In this document: positions 8,696 to 15,625 of the stretch, one piece after another | How the letters are laid out: each line of letters opens with the position of its first letter | How positions within the stretch are numbered: the stretch's first letter is position 1 | Origin: Emiliania huxleyi CCMP1516 | Lineage: Eukaryota > Haptophyta > Isochrysidales > Noelaerhabdaceae | Assembly: GCF_000372725.1 (NCBI RefSeq) | Contig: NW_005197044.1 | Coordinates: 1-23,560, forward strand | Direction: 5' to 3' | DNA: 23,560 nt | The notes under the pieces: generated by a model | What the model saw: the letters and a program-made list of their open reading frames with translations, nothing else | What the model was told of the DNA's origin: nothing | The model's database searches: none | Program-made: the position numbers and the translations under genes

Positions 8696-9605
8696 CACAC
8701 ACACACACACATGCACAGACACACAGCCCCTTCCCCTTCCCTCTCAAGACCGCAAGGGCGAGGACACGCGTAGGCCGCACCACTATAGCGAAGCCCACAG
8801 AGTGGGAGACTCCTATCACCGCCTCTGCCACCCACGGCGTGAGCCTTGTCCGCCTCTGTCAGTGTGCCCGTGATGGTGAGAGACTGCCAGTGAGAAGCCG
8901 GAGGAAGGTCGCTAGTCGAGAGAGATCGCCAGTGGAATAGGGAGTCCACCGTGCTGCGAACCTGTCGCTGTCCCTTTTGTCAGTAGCAGGAGAACTAGGA
9001 GAGCGCAACCAGTAGGAGGCCCGCGCCTGCCCCCGTGCCGCCGGGTGCAACTTTGTCCTATACGAGAGGGGAATCCCTGGGACCCTGTCGTGTGGGTGAA
9101 CCCTGCCCAGCCCCCCTCCGTGGTCGCGATGCGCTCCCCGCTCCCGTTCCCCTGTGTCCCTGATCGTCCTTACAAGATCCTGCTCGCGCAGGTGGGGACC
9201 CTGTCCTTCTCCCACCCCTTGTTTGGTGTGTCCGTTTTATTTATTTATGAGCGCTGGCCAAATTCTTTTTCTCGTCTCTGTGTCGGCACGCCCGCCGACG
9301 GCTGGTCCAAACAACAGGCACAGTGCATGCCGGGTCAGTATATGCATTAGAGTATGCTTTCCCCTTTTAATTCATTGCGGCCGCGGGCTTGCCCGGATTA
9401 CTTTCCCTCGAAGAATACTAGTTTTCTGGCAGCCTGTGCAAAAGAAATCCCCAAAATCGGCTCTACAATCCAGGGGGCACAGTCAGTGGGCCGTGGCGTG
9501 GCATCCCAGTTGGCTTGCTGCCTGCCGCCAGCGCCTCGCCGCCGCGCTGGACGAGCACCACCGAGGCGATCGGCACCACACCAGGCGAGGGCTGACCCGG
9601 ACACC
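8213..9605. other. Long intergenic stretch dominated by a microsatellite
   Basis: A 19-bp direct repeat (TGTATGTACTTTATGAAGC at 8427-8445 and 8458-8476) and the CA/GCAC microsatellite (8546-8725) lie here. The open frames across the microsatellite only encode HT, TH or CV repeats. From 8726 to 9605 I see no gene. An in-frame ATG at 9354 could extend the next gene, but I prefer the ATG at 9606. Confidence 0.55.
8546..8725. repeat. Compound CA / GCAC microsatellite
   Basis: About 49 bp of CA units, then about 26 bp of GCAC units (8595-8620), then about 70 bp of CA, ending with two ATGCACA interruptions. It accounts for all the long HTHT and CVCV reading frames in this region. Confidence 0.97.
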
Positions 9606-12600
9606 ATGGACCTTGATCTTCTCCTCTCCACGGCGCTCTCCGCCGTCACGCTCGCCGCATACGTGCACACGCTCTGTCCAGGCACGCCCGGCGGCGACGC
9701 CGGAGAGCTGCTGCAGGTCGCGCTCGAGCTCGGCATCGCTCATCCACCCGGGTACCCTCTTTGGACGATGATGGCTCATGGCTTCTCTCGGCTTCCACTG
9801 CGCAACACCACCGCCGCATGGCGCGTCAACCTCTCCTCCGCCGTCTATGGAGCTCTGGCTGCAGGCACCCTCTCGCTCGGGGTCGGATCTTGGAGCGGCT
9901 CGCCGTGGGCTGGCGTCGCTGCTGGAGGCGCCTTCGCCTTCTCTCCGCTCGTGTGGGAGTATTCTGTGCAGTGCGAGGTGTCATACGAGATCACGCGAGA
10001 TCGCCCGAGATGACACGACATCAAGGAAACATTCGAGATCACCCGAGATCCACTGAGATACACCCAGAACCACACCCAGGACATCACGACACACCAGGTG
10101 TTTGCGCTCAACAACCTGCTCTGCGCGGCGATGCTCCTCGCCCTCCTCCGCTTCGACGCTCGCCGCACCGTCGGCCGCGCCGGCGCCGGCGCCTTCGCCG
10201 TCGGCCTCGCCCTCTCCAACCAGCACACTGCCGTCTTCTTCGGCGCGCCGTTTGCGCTCTGGGCGCTGCTTGCCGGCCGCACTGCGCTGCTCCGCCCGGC
10301 GCCGCTCCTCCTGCTCGCCGCGGCTGGCCTGGCCGGTCTCAGCCCGTACCTCTACCTCGTGGCGCGCGGCGGCGAGTCCGCGGCGTGGGGCTCGTGGGGC
10401 GAGACATCGACGGCGCCGCGCAGTGTCTTCACACACCACCGAGGTCCGGCCGCGGCAGCGCCACTTCACACCTCCGGGTGCGGACAGGTTCGCGGCTTCC
10501 TCACCCACGTTCTCCGGCTCGAGTACGGCACGTTTCGGCTCGCAAACACGCCCGCAGGAGAGAGCACGTACGAGGCGGCGAACACCCACACACGACATCC
10601 CACCAGTGCCTAAAGCGGCTGTGGAGCCGAGGGCCTCGGCACTTGACTAGCAGGTCGCTGTCGCGCTCACTGAGCCGCCTTTGAAGGCTTACTAGCTTCT
10701 GGTGCAAGTAGCGCCCCAGACAGCGACAGCAGTCAACTTGCCATTCAACAGGACGCGCCACCTCCCCAGACCATCGCACTGCGCTCTCCCGCGACCGACC
10801 ACGCACACCCTGCCCCCGCAGCGACCGACGCCGAGTTTGGCCTCCGCCTCCGACGCTTCTCGGAGTCCCTTTCGGAGGAGCTGCCGCCGTATGCGGCTCC
10901 GATCGCCCTGCTCGGCCTCTTCTCCTCGTTTGGGTTGCTTGGAACAGGGAGAGGAGGAGGCGGAAGAGGCGGTGGAGGAGGCGGCGGCGGCGGCGGAGGC
11001 GGCGGCGGAGCAACAGCAGGCGCAGCAGCAGCAGGCGGAGGAGCAGGAGGCGGAGGGGGGAACGCCGCCTCGTTACAAGACTCGCGCGGCGCTCCGGTCG
11101 CGGTGGCCGTCGGCGCCGCCTTTGCGCTGTACTCGCTCCTCTTCCTCTGGCTCGCCAGACTAGCCTGCTGACACCTGAGCTGTCGACGGCGCACGCGTCA
11201 CATGTGCGGCCGTGAACAGGCTGGCCAACCTGCCCGCCTCGTCCGCCTTCTACCTGCAAGTCCAGCGCCGCTTCTGGACGCAGCCTCTCCTGCTGGTCGC
11301 CGCCTGGTTCGGACTCGGGGTGACCCCTCTCGCCTCCTAGCTCGCGCCCCCTGTGAACAGCGCCTCTTCACACAGCGGTGGGTGTGAACAGGTGGCCACC
11401 CTCACCTCCCGGCTCGCGCCCCGCCGCCCCGCAGCCGCCGCCGCTCTCTCCCTCCTCCTCGTCGCCGCGCACGCCTCCCACCCATTCGCCGGCGGGCGAG
11501 TGGCGGGGTGCGGAGTCGCCGTGAACGGCGCCTTTTGACGCGTCGAGCGGTGCACAGGCGGCGGGCGAGTGGCGGATTGCGCTGACGTCCCGCTCTTCGA
11601 CGCCTTTGGGGGCGAGGTGCTCCGCGCTCTGCCGGACAAGAGGCGCGTGCTGCTGCTGACGGTCGGCGATGAGGTGTCCAACCCTAGAAGCGGAAGCCTC
11701 ATTCTTGTAGCTAACTCGATTTCACGCGGCGCTCTGAATACTCTGCACGATACGTCTTCCCGCCCTGAGGCTGGTGTACTCACACGACGTAGGCTGCCCA
11801 TATCTCCCCATATCTCCCATATCTCCCGCCCTGAGGCTGGTGTACTCACGACGTAGGTGGTCAACTCGGTGCGCTACCTCCACCGCGCTCTCGCCGTGCG
11901 GCAGAGGCTGGCCTCCTCCTCGGCCTTCTCCACGCCGCTGTGATCAGGGCTTCACCCGCCCCTCCGCCGTGAACAGGTTTGCATGTCGCCGACCTCTCAG
12001 CCGCGCTGCCGCGGGCGGCGCCTCTTCACAGCACGCGCTTGGGTGCGAGCAGGCTGACCATCCTCGACCTCAACTACGCGCAGTTCCGCTGGTTCGTCCG
12101 GCGCGCGGCGAGAGCAGGCGCCGGCTTCGACGGCGTCTCGTGGCCGGGTGACGCCTACGGCTCCTCGCCGGGCAGTTTCCTCATGGAGCAGCTCCTCGAC
12201 GCAAACTACGACGCCTTCGAAGTGTACGTGTGTGGCGGGATGCACCCCAGAGACGAGTCGTGGCGGCGCGGCTACCAGCTCTGGCCAGTAGGCCTCGTGT
12301 CCCAGGTCGTGCGGCGCGGGACGCCCTTCGACGCCCAGGAGTGGGCCGCGCGGTCGGCGCGCGCGCTGCCCCGCCTCGCGTTTGCGCGGCCGCCGCAGCC
12401 GGGCAGCTGGGCCGAGGTGGTGGCGAGAAACCATTACGTGCCCGCTTACGCGCTGCGGCCCTTTGCGCTGCTCGAGGCGGCGTACGCGGCGAAGGGGCAC
12501 GCGGCCGCAGAGAGGGCGCTGTTCAACGCCGCGGCGCGGCTGTACGACGAGACCGTGGCGGTGGAGCTCAACGGCTCGCTGCGCATGCCAGAGTACGTGT

Positions 12601-12779
12601 GGCGCAACCTCGGCGTCGCGCACTCGCAGCTGCTGCGGATCGAGCCGGGCGCGGCTGCGCGCGCCGCCGCCAGGAGACGCGCCGCGTCGGCCTTCCTGCG
12701 ATACCTCGCGCACGACACGGTCGACGCGGCCGACCGCGAGACCGTCGAGCAGGCGGTGCTCTCGCTGGCGGACACGTAG
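9606..12779 (+). CDS. TMEM260: TMEM260-like (DUF2723) protein O-mannosyltransferase, nine exons
   Basis: Exons by my reading: 9606-9977, 10098-10412, 10488-~10574, ~10752-11149, 11220-11319, 11392-11491, 11558-11673, 11857-11906, 12053-12779 (TAG). They join in phase to about 754 codons, close to the roughly 700 residues of animal TMEM260. The N-terminal signature GGDAGELLQVALELGIAHPP with GYPLW is the DUF2723 hallmark; the acidic pair in the first lumenal loop is expected to be catalytic. Many hydrophobic helices follow (GT-C fold, ER membrane), then a lumenal part with SVRYLHR, LDLNYAQFRWF and YQLWPVGLV that aligns with the family. Animal TMEM260 O-mannosylates IPT domains using dolichol-phosphate mannose. 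A Gly-rich insertion is encoded at 10945-11060. The donor of intron 3 (10575) is the least certain boundary. Intron donors are GT or GC. An upstream ATG at 9354 is in frame but adds an unlikely 84-residue leader. Confidence 0.88.
9978..10097 (+). other. TMEM260 intron 1 with CGAGATC repeats
   Basis: This GT-AG intron of 120 bp lies between codons GAG and GTG. It starts GTGTCATACG and the downstream exon starts GTGTTTGCGC. The interior has five or six copies of a CGAGATC-like word (CGAGATCAC, CGAGATCGC, CGAGATGAC), unlike the other introns of this gene. Confidence 0.8.
10413..10487 (+). mobile_element. Short introner-like intron (TMEM260 intron 2)
   Basis: Phase analysis puts a GC donor at 10413 and the acceptor at 10487. 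The tail TTCACACCTCCGGGTGCGGA then CAG|G matches the tails of introns 4, 5 and 7-8 of this gene. The target-duplication signal is weak here (GCGCCGCG against GTTCGCGG). Confidence 0.6.
10575..10751 (+). other. TMEM260 intron 3, boundaries uncertain
   Basis: Stops in all useful frames at 10612-10690 require an intron. The acceptor AACAG|GACGCG at 10751 matches the tail of the short introner family and restores the frame of exon 4. The donor could be GC at 10575 (GAG|GCGGCG) or at an earlier codon. The interior holds an imperfect inverted repeat (about 10645-10665 against 10720-10742). Confidence 0.5.
10945..11060 (+). repeat. In-frame GGA/GGC trinucleotide tract in exon 4
   Basis: An imperfect (GGAGGC)n tract, partly changing to CAGCAG units, encodes a Gly-rich then Ala/Gly-rich loop between two predicted membrane helices of the TMEM260-like protein. 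The family alignment continues on both sides, so it is an insertion and not an intron; no acceptor or donor pair is needed. Confidence 0.75.
11150..11219 (+). mobile_element. Short introner-like intron (TMEM260 intron 4, GC donor)
   Basis: The 70-bp intron starts GCTCGCCAGA and the next exon starts GCTGGCCAAC: seven of the first eight bases match. The tail is GCGGCCGTGAACAG|G. Reading through meets TGA at 11168; splicing restores LFLW-LANLP in phase. Confidence 0.82.
11320..11391 (+). mobile_element. Short introner-like intron (TMEM260 intron 5, GT donor)
   Basis: The 72-bp intron starts GTGACCCC and the next exon starts GTGGCCAC. The 3' part is TTCACACAGCGGTGGGTGTG then AACAG|G, which contains the inverted pair TTCACA/TGTGAA. 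A second CCTGTGAACAG lies inside at about 11350-11360. TAG at 11338 stops read-through. Confidence 0.82.
11492..11557 (+). mobile_element. Short introner-like intron (TMEM260 intron 6, GC donor)
   Basis: The flanks carry a 16-bp direct repeat, GGCGGGCGAGTGGCGG, once at the 5' junction (11491-11506) and once at the 3' junction (11560-11575). The 66-bp intron has the family words GCCGTGAACGG and GGTGCACAG|G. TGA at 11536 stops read-through. This is the clearest long target-like duplication of the set. Confidence 0.82.
11674..11856 (+). mobile_element. Long introner-like element, copy in TMEM260 (intron 7)
   Basis: The 183-bp GT-AG intron starts GTGTCCAAC and the next exon starts GTGGTCAAC. Its 5' CCTAGAAGCGGA and its 3' segment (TTCACGCGGCGCTCTGAATA, then CGTCTTCCCGCCCTGAGG, then GTAG) match the 181-bp intron 2 of the SWEET gene. 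The 3' terminal 30 bp are present twice (about 11761-11794 and 11827-11856), separated by CATATCTCC repeats. Confidence 0.88.
11907..12052 (+). mobile_element. Compound introner-like intron (TMEM260 intron 8)
   Basis: The 146-bp intron starts GCTGGCCTCC and the next exon starts GCTGACCATC. Two introner tails lie in series: CGCCGTGAACAG|G ending at 11976 and GGGTGCGAGCAG|G ending at 12052. Splicing 11906 to 12053 gives SVRYLHR...RLTILDLNYAQF, which aligns with the TMEM260 family without a gap, so both tails are within one intron. Confidence 0.75.
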
Positions 12780-12825
12780 CCCACAATGGCCTCGGTCTCT
12801 CACGATCGACGTGGGCTACGTGTCC
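12770..12825. repeat. Perfect 15-bp inverted repeat over the TMEM260 stop codon
   Basis: GGACACGTAGCCCAC (12770-12784, containing the TAG stop) is the exact reverse complement of 12811-12825, with a 26-base spacer. It could fold at the end of the mRNA. It may be a small inverted duplication; a role in 3'-end formation is only a guess. Confidence 0.75.
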
Positions 12826-13429
12826 ACGTCTTCAGCGTAGGTTAGCTCTTTACGACAACCCATTAAAACTCCCTCAATCTCTCGCTTTCTCGGCTCGTCT
12901 TATACTCTTTACGTGTACGCGTTAGGGCACTGTTTTCTTTTTAAAAAGAGTACTCGTGCTGGTATACTCGTCTGCCGCGGGGTGAGCACCTCGTCGTGGT
13001 ACGACGGTCGACGCCTCCGGCGCCTCCCCCAGCATCATGTGCTGGTGAAGCCGTCCATGCTGATCCCTCCGCCGTACCCCTCCTTTGCGTAGACTGGGGG
13101 CGGGACGAGGAAGGTCGAGTAGGGAGCAAAAAGGAGACGGGCGACAGACACACCGCTCACCGGGGGCACTCACCGGCAGTTTTGAGTTTTGTTGGAATTA
13201 TACTAAAAATGAGTAAGCCATCAACACGAGCACTCTGATAGACCTGCAGCAAAGAGGGAGGGCTGCTGACGTGACACACGTGAGACAGGGTGAGGAAGAC
13301 AGGATTCTGATTCTGAGAGGGAGCCCCTCCGCCTCCCTCCGGTCTCAGTTGCGACGACTTGCCGCGCCTGCGCGCGCCGGAAGGTCTTTGCCAGTTCTGC
13401 TCTGCGAGGACCACACACCACCCTCTCGC
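12826..13429. other. Convergent intergenic stretch between TMEM260 and SWEET
   Basis: Two genes point toward each other here. I see an AT-richer segment at about 12840-12950 that could hold the TMEM260 3' end, and no recognisable gene. A short frame ending PYPSFA-stop at about 13092 could be an exon relic but I cannot support it. Confidence 0.45.
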
Positions 13430-15100
13430 TCACTTTGCCTCGCCGCCGCTAAACTTGCCAAAAGCCGCGCACAGCATTGTCTGGATCGCGGCGAGGACGG
13501 CGCCGATCGCGTTCGGGACGAGGAGGTACCAGTCCTGCGGCGCAAAGACAACGGGCTGAGGCGCTGAGGCGCCGCAACTCGCGGAAGGCACGGGCTCCGG
13601 AGACAGAGTGGGTCTCAGCCGAGTGCGGTCGACGCGCGAATTCGAGAGTGCGAGAGAGGGACCGGGCAGGTGATCACACGCGACCGGCACGCATCACTCG
13701 ATTGATTCGAGGCTCTCTGTACGGAGGCGCTGCCTCCCTCGTGATTGGTTGGGGGTGCCTGGGAGAAGAAGTGCTTTGATGCACAACGTGTGGTCCAGCA
13801 CCTAGGCCACCCGTCCTTGATTGCGAGGGCGTACACCGACCAGAAGGCCCCGTTGAGCCCGTTGGCCGCCACGGTAGGGAAGTAGATGGAGGCGGCCGAT
13901 CGGTCCTTGAGCACCTGCAAGGTACAAATACTCTCGGTGACTCTCTCGGGTCCTCTCAGGTACCTCGGTCCTTGGCACCTGCAGCCATGGCACGCATGCC
14001 TTCCTTCATTCATCAGCTCGACGGAGGCGGACAGCGATTCCGCCCACCCGCCGCCCCCTCCCCCCAAGGACGCAGACTGCCCGTCTCTCGAGTGCAGTGC
14101 CCGCTCTGCCTGGCTACTCGACCACCTTGCCGATGGACGAGAGCGGCGCGCCTGGGGACGCGTCATGGTCGTGTCATGGGGCGGGCCTCGGGACGTGCCA
14201 CGTGGACGGTGGGGCGAGACGGGCGCGCCATAGTATGCCAGCAGGATCAGGTTGGAGACGATGCCGTAGAGGGAGGCCATGCCGGCGCGGGTGGGGACGA
14301 AGAAGGCGCACGCGACCGCCGTCGCCGCGTGGATGGCGGCCAGGACCAGGAAGGTGACCTCCATCTGCTTTGCGACGGGCTTGGACGCAAGCGGCAGGCA
14401 GGTGAGGACGTACCAAAAGCCTACATGCTGAATACACCGACCTCAGGGCGGGAAGACGGTTGGTGCGGAGTATTCAGAGCACCGCGTGAATACGGGCGAC
14501 ACAAACACGGTGAATACCGCTGAGATACGGCCGAATACAGTGGAATCCGTGTCCTCTCGAGCGCTGGTTGAATACATGTATCCGCTTCTAGGACCAGAAG
14601 CCGAGCAGCAGGCCGGGCACGTTGGCCGCCGTCACGTACGGGTCCTTGGAGAGCAGCGCGTACGACAGCCAGCCGAGGCAGTTGCCAAAGACGATTGGGG
14701 TGGGCAGCGGGTTATAGTCGCCGAGCTTTCCCTCCCTGCGCTTGGCGAGCACCTCAGGGAAGCCGGACGCGAACATGACGTTCGCCATCGTCGCGCCGAG
14801 GACCGGGGCGACGCTGAGGAGGGGAGGGGGTGCCCACGCGTGCACTCAGAATCGGACGCACGGCCACCGGGAACAGGGAGCCACCCAATTCGATGACGGA
14901 CCCCTCGCCCATCGCAAGGGACGAGAGGGGCGGTGCCGTGCGGACCTTGTGGCAAAGCTCATCTTTGCTGCGCCTCCGCGCAGCCGGAACCTGGCTGAGG
15001 CGGCGAGACGGCGGTCGGCTCGCATCGCAGGCCGCGGTGGGCTGCTAATCGCCGAGCCGGATGCAAAGCTGAGGAGGACGATGGCGGCCGGCAGATTCAT
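13430..15100 (-). CDS. SWEET (MtN3/saliva) sugar transporter, five exons
   Basis: Exons on the minus strand by my reading: 15100-14946, 14813-14602, 14420-14221, 13914-13816, 13534-13430 (TGA). They join in phase to about 256 aa, the usual SWEET length. SWEETs are seven-helix (3+1+3) facilitators of mono- and disaccharides. Visible family marks: LGATMANVMFASGFPEVL (helix 1), LGWLSYALL, VPGLLLGFWYVL, YGIVSNLILLAYYGAPVS (start of the second MtN3 repeat), SIYFPTVAANGLNGAFWSVY and DWYLLVPNAIGAVLAAIQ. The N-terminus has a signal peptide (MNLPAAIVLLSFASGSA) and an Ala/Arg-rich stretch with RLRGG before helix 1, resembling a secretory or complex-plastid presequence. Between PVS and VLKDRS the usual few residues (LSTI-like) seem missing, so the exon 3 donor may lie further on or a tiny exon was missed. 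Donors are GT, GC, GT and apparently GA. Confidence 0.82.
13535..13815 (-). other. SWEET intron 4 with apparent GA donor
   Basis: The family sequence requires IKD followed by WYLLVPN. The upstream exon reads ATC AAG GAC GGG TGG and the downstream exon starts CAG|GAC TGG TAC. The only junction that keeps both sides in phase without loss is AAG|GACGGG to CAG|GACTGG, a GA-AG intron of 281 bp. The intron start GACGGGT matches the exon start GACTGGT in six of seven bases. Confidence 0.6.
13915..14220 (-). other. SWEET intron 3 with duplicated acceptor region
   Basis: The GT-AG intron runs from 14220 to 13915. The real acceptor and exon start (GCAGGTGCTCAAGGACCGA) have a near copy about 70 bp upstream within the intron (GCAGGTGCCAAGGACCGA, about 13983-13966). 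The 306-bp intron happens to have an open frame throughout, so retention would not stop translation. Confidence 0.65.
14421..14601 (-). mobile_element. Long introner-like element, copy in SWEET (intron 2)
   Basis: The 181-bp intron has a GC donor. It starts GCTTCTGGT and the next exon starts GCTTTTGGT (eight of nine). On the minus strand it has CCTAGAAGCGGA near its 5' end and TTCACGCGGTGCTCTGAATA, CGTCTTCCCGCCCTGAGG and GTAG at its 3' end, shared with the 183-bp TMEM260 intron 7. The middle is built of GTATTC-containing units not seen in the TMEM260 copy. TAG directly after the donor stops read-through. Confidence 0.88.
14814..14945 (-). other. SWEET intron 1, ordinary GT-AG
   Basis: The donor is ACAAG|GTCCGC (14945) and the acceptor CCCCTCCTCAG|CGTC (14814), 132 bp, phase 2. 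The acceptor has a pyrimidine tract and is followed by C, unlike the AG|G of the introner-like introns. It joins the presequence exon to helix 1 of SWEET. I see no target duplication. Confidence 0.7.
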
Positions 15101-15216
15101 CGGAGAATTGAGGAAATGGCCGGCGCGAGGGACGCCTGGCCAACCCACGCGTTTGAAGAATTCACACTTCTCCCATCTTCCTGCAGCTCTCTGGCATCGT
15201 GGGCGCCGGCGCCGAG

Positions 15217-15405
15217 AGATCTTCTTGCCGGGCGGCCCTCGGCGCTCGAGTGTCGCCAGGTGCTTGACATATGCCGGCCGCCTCTTAAAGTACTTAATGG
15301 ACAGATGAGGAGGCGCGTCTGATGTGCGAACGAGTCAGGGTATGGCGAAAAGTACCACGTGTCGATTTCATAGCGACCCATCTCGATCACCAGAATGTTT
15401 TTCAC
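15217..15405 (-). pseudogene. MYST-family histone acetyltransferase fragment, frame-broken
   Basis: Reading from 15405, the minus strand gives VKNILVIEMGRYEIDTWYFS then PYPDSFA, the conserved entry into the MYST HAT domain that precedes its C2HC zinc finger. At about 15300 the match moves to another frame (KYFKRRPAYVKHLAT, then RGPPGKK), which is the second half of the same zinc-finger motif. The piece at the junction that should hold Phe-Cys is missing, and the Cys after HLAT is replaced by Leu, so the zinc site is damaged. The acetyl-CoA-binding part is not found downstream; SWEET begins 117 bp further on. AAAAAG|GTG at 15405 could be an old acceptor. Most likely it is a relic or truncated duplicate; a sequencing error cannot be excluded. 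Confidence 0.65.
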
Positions 15406-15625
15406 CTTTTTTCGCCCCTACGCGCGGGCCTCTCGCCGGCGCCTCCACCGGCGCCTCGGCCATGGGCTTGACAGGCCACGTGAGCCCGAGGCACTCGCAG
15501 GCAACCAGTAGCAGCTCCAGCGCCTGCTCGTCCGCCTTCTGCTCCTCCTCCGACCCGGTGAAGCGCTGCTTCAGCTCCATGATGGCGGCGGTGGCGGCGG
15601 CGGAGAGGCCGCGCAGCAGCACCTG
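15368..15625 (-). CDS. Possible terminal exon of an unidentified gene
   Basis: After an acceptor-like GACTCCAG|GTGCTGCTG at 15625 the minus strand encodes about 85 residues beginning VLLRGLSAAATAAIMELKQR, with a helical, acidic segment (GSEEEQKADEQALELLL), and a Pro/Ala/Lys-rich tail, ending at TGA 15368-15370. GC-rich third positions agree with coding. No upstream exon is recognisable, and its 3' part overlaps the MYST fragment in another frame. It may be another piece of the same broken gene or a chance frame. Confidence 0.3.
   Translation of the reverse strand, partial: QVLLRGLSAAATAAIMELKQRFTGSEEEQKADEQALELLLVACECLGLTWPVKPMAEAPVEAPARGPRVGAKKGEKHSGDRDGSL

Noticed and set aside
8372..8950. 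Several long frames encoding HTHT and CVCV repeats
   Set aside because: They exist on both strands and in several frames only because of the CA/GCAC microsatellite.
9354..9605. N-terminal extension of TMEM260 from the ATG at 9354
   Set aside because: The added 84 residues are compositionally poor and the family normally starts at helix 1, which follows the ATG at 9606.
10643..10742. Inverted repeat inside TMEM260 intron 3 as a separate mobile element
   Set aside because: The arms are short and imperfect and no target duplication is visible.
12944..13092. Possible small frame ending PYPSFA
   Set aside because: The candidate start and splice sites conflict, and a competing frame in the same DNA is just as open.
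13972..14523. Plus-strand 183-aa frame over the SWEET introns
   Set aside because: It is antisense to SWEET exon 3 and two of its introns and has no motif.
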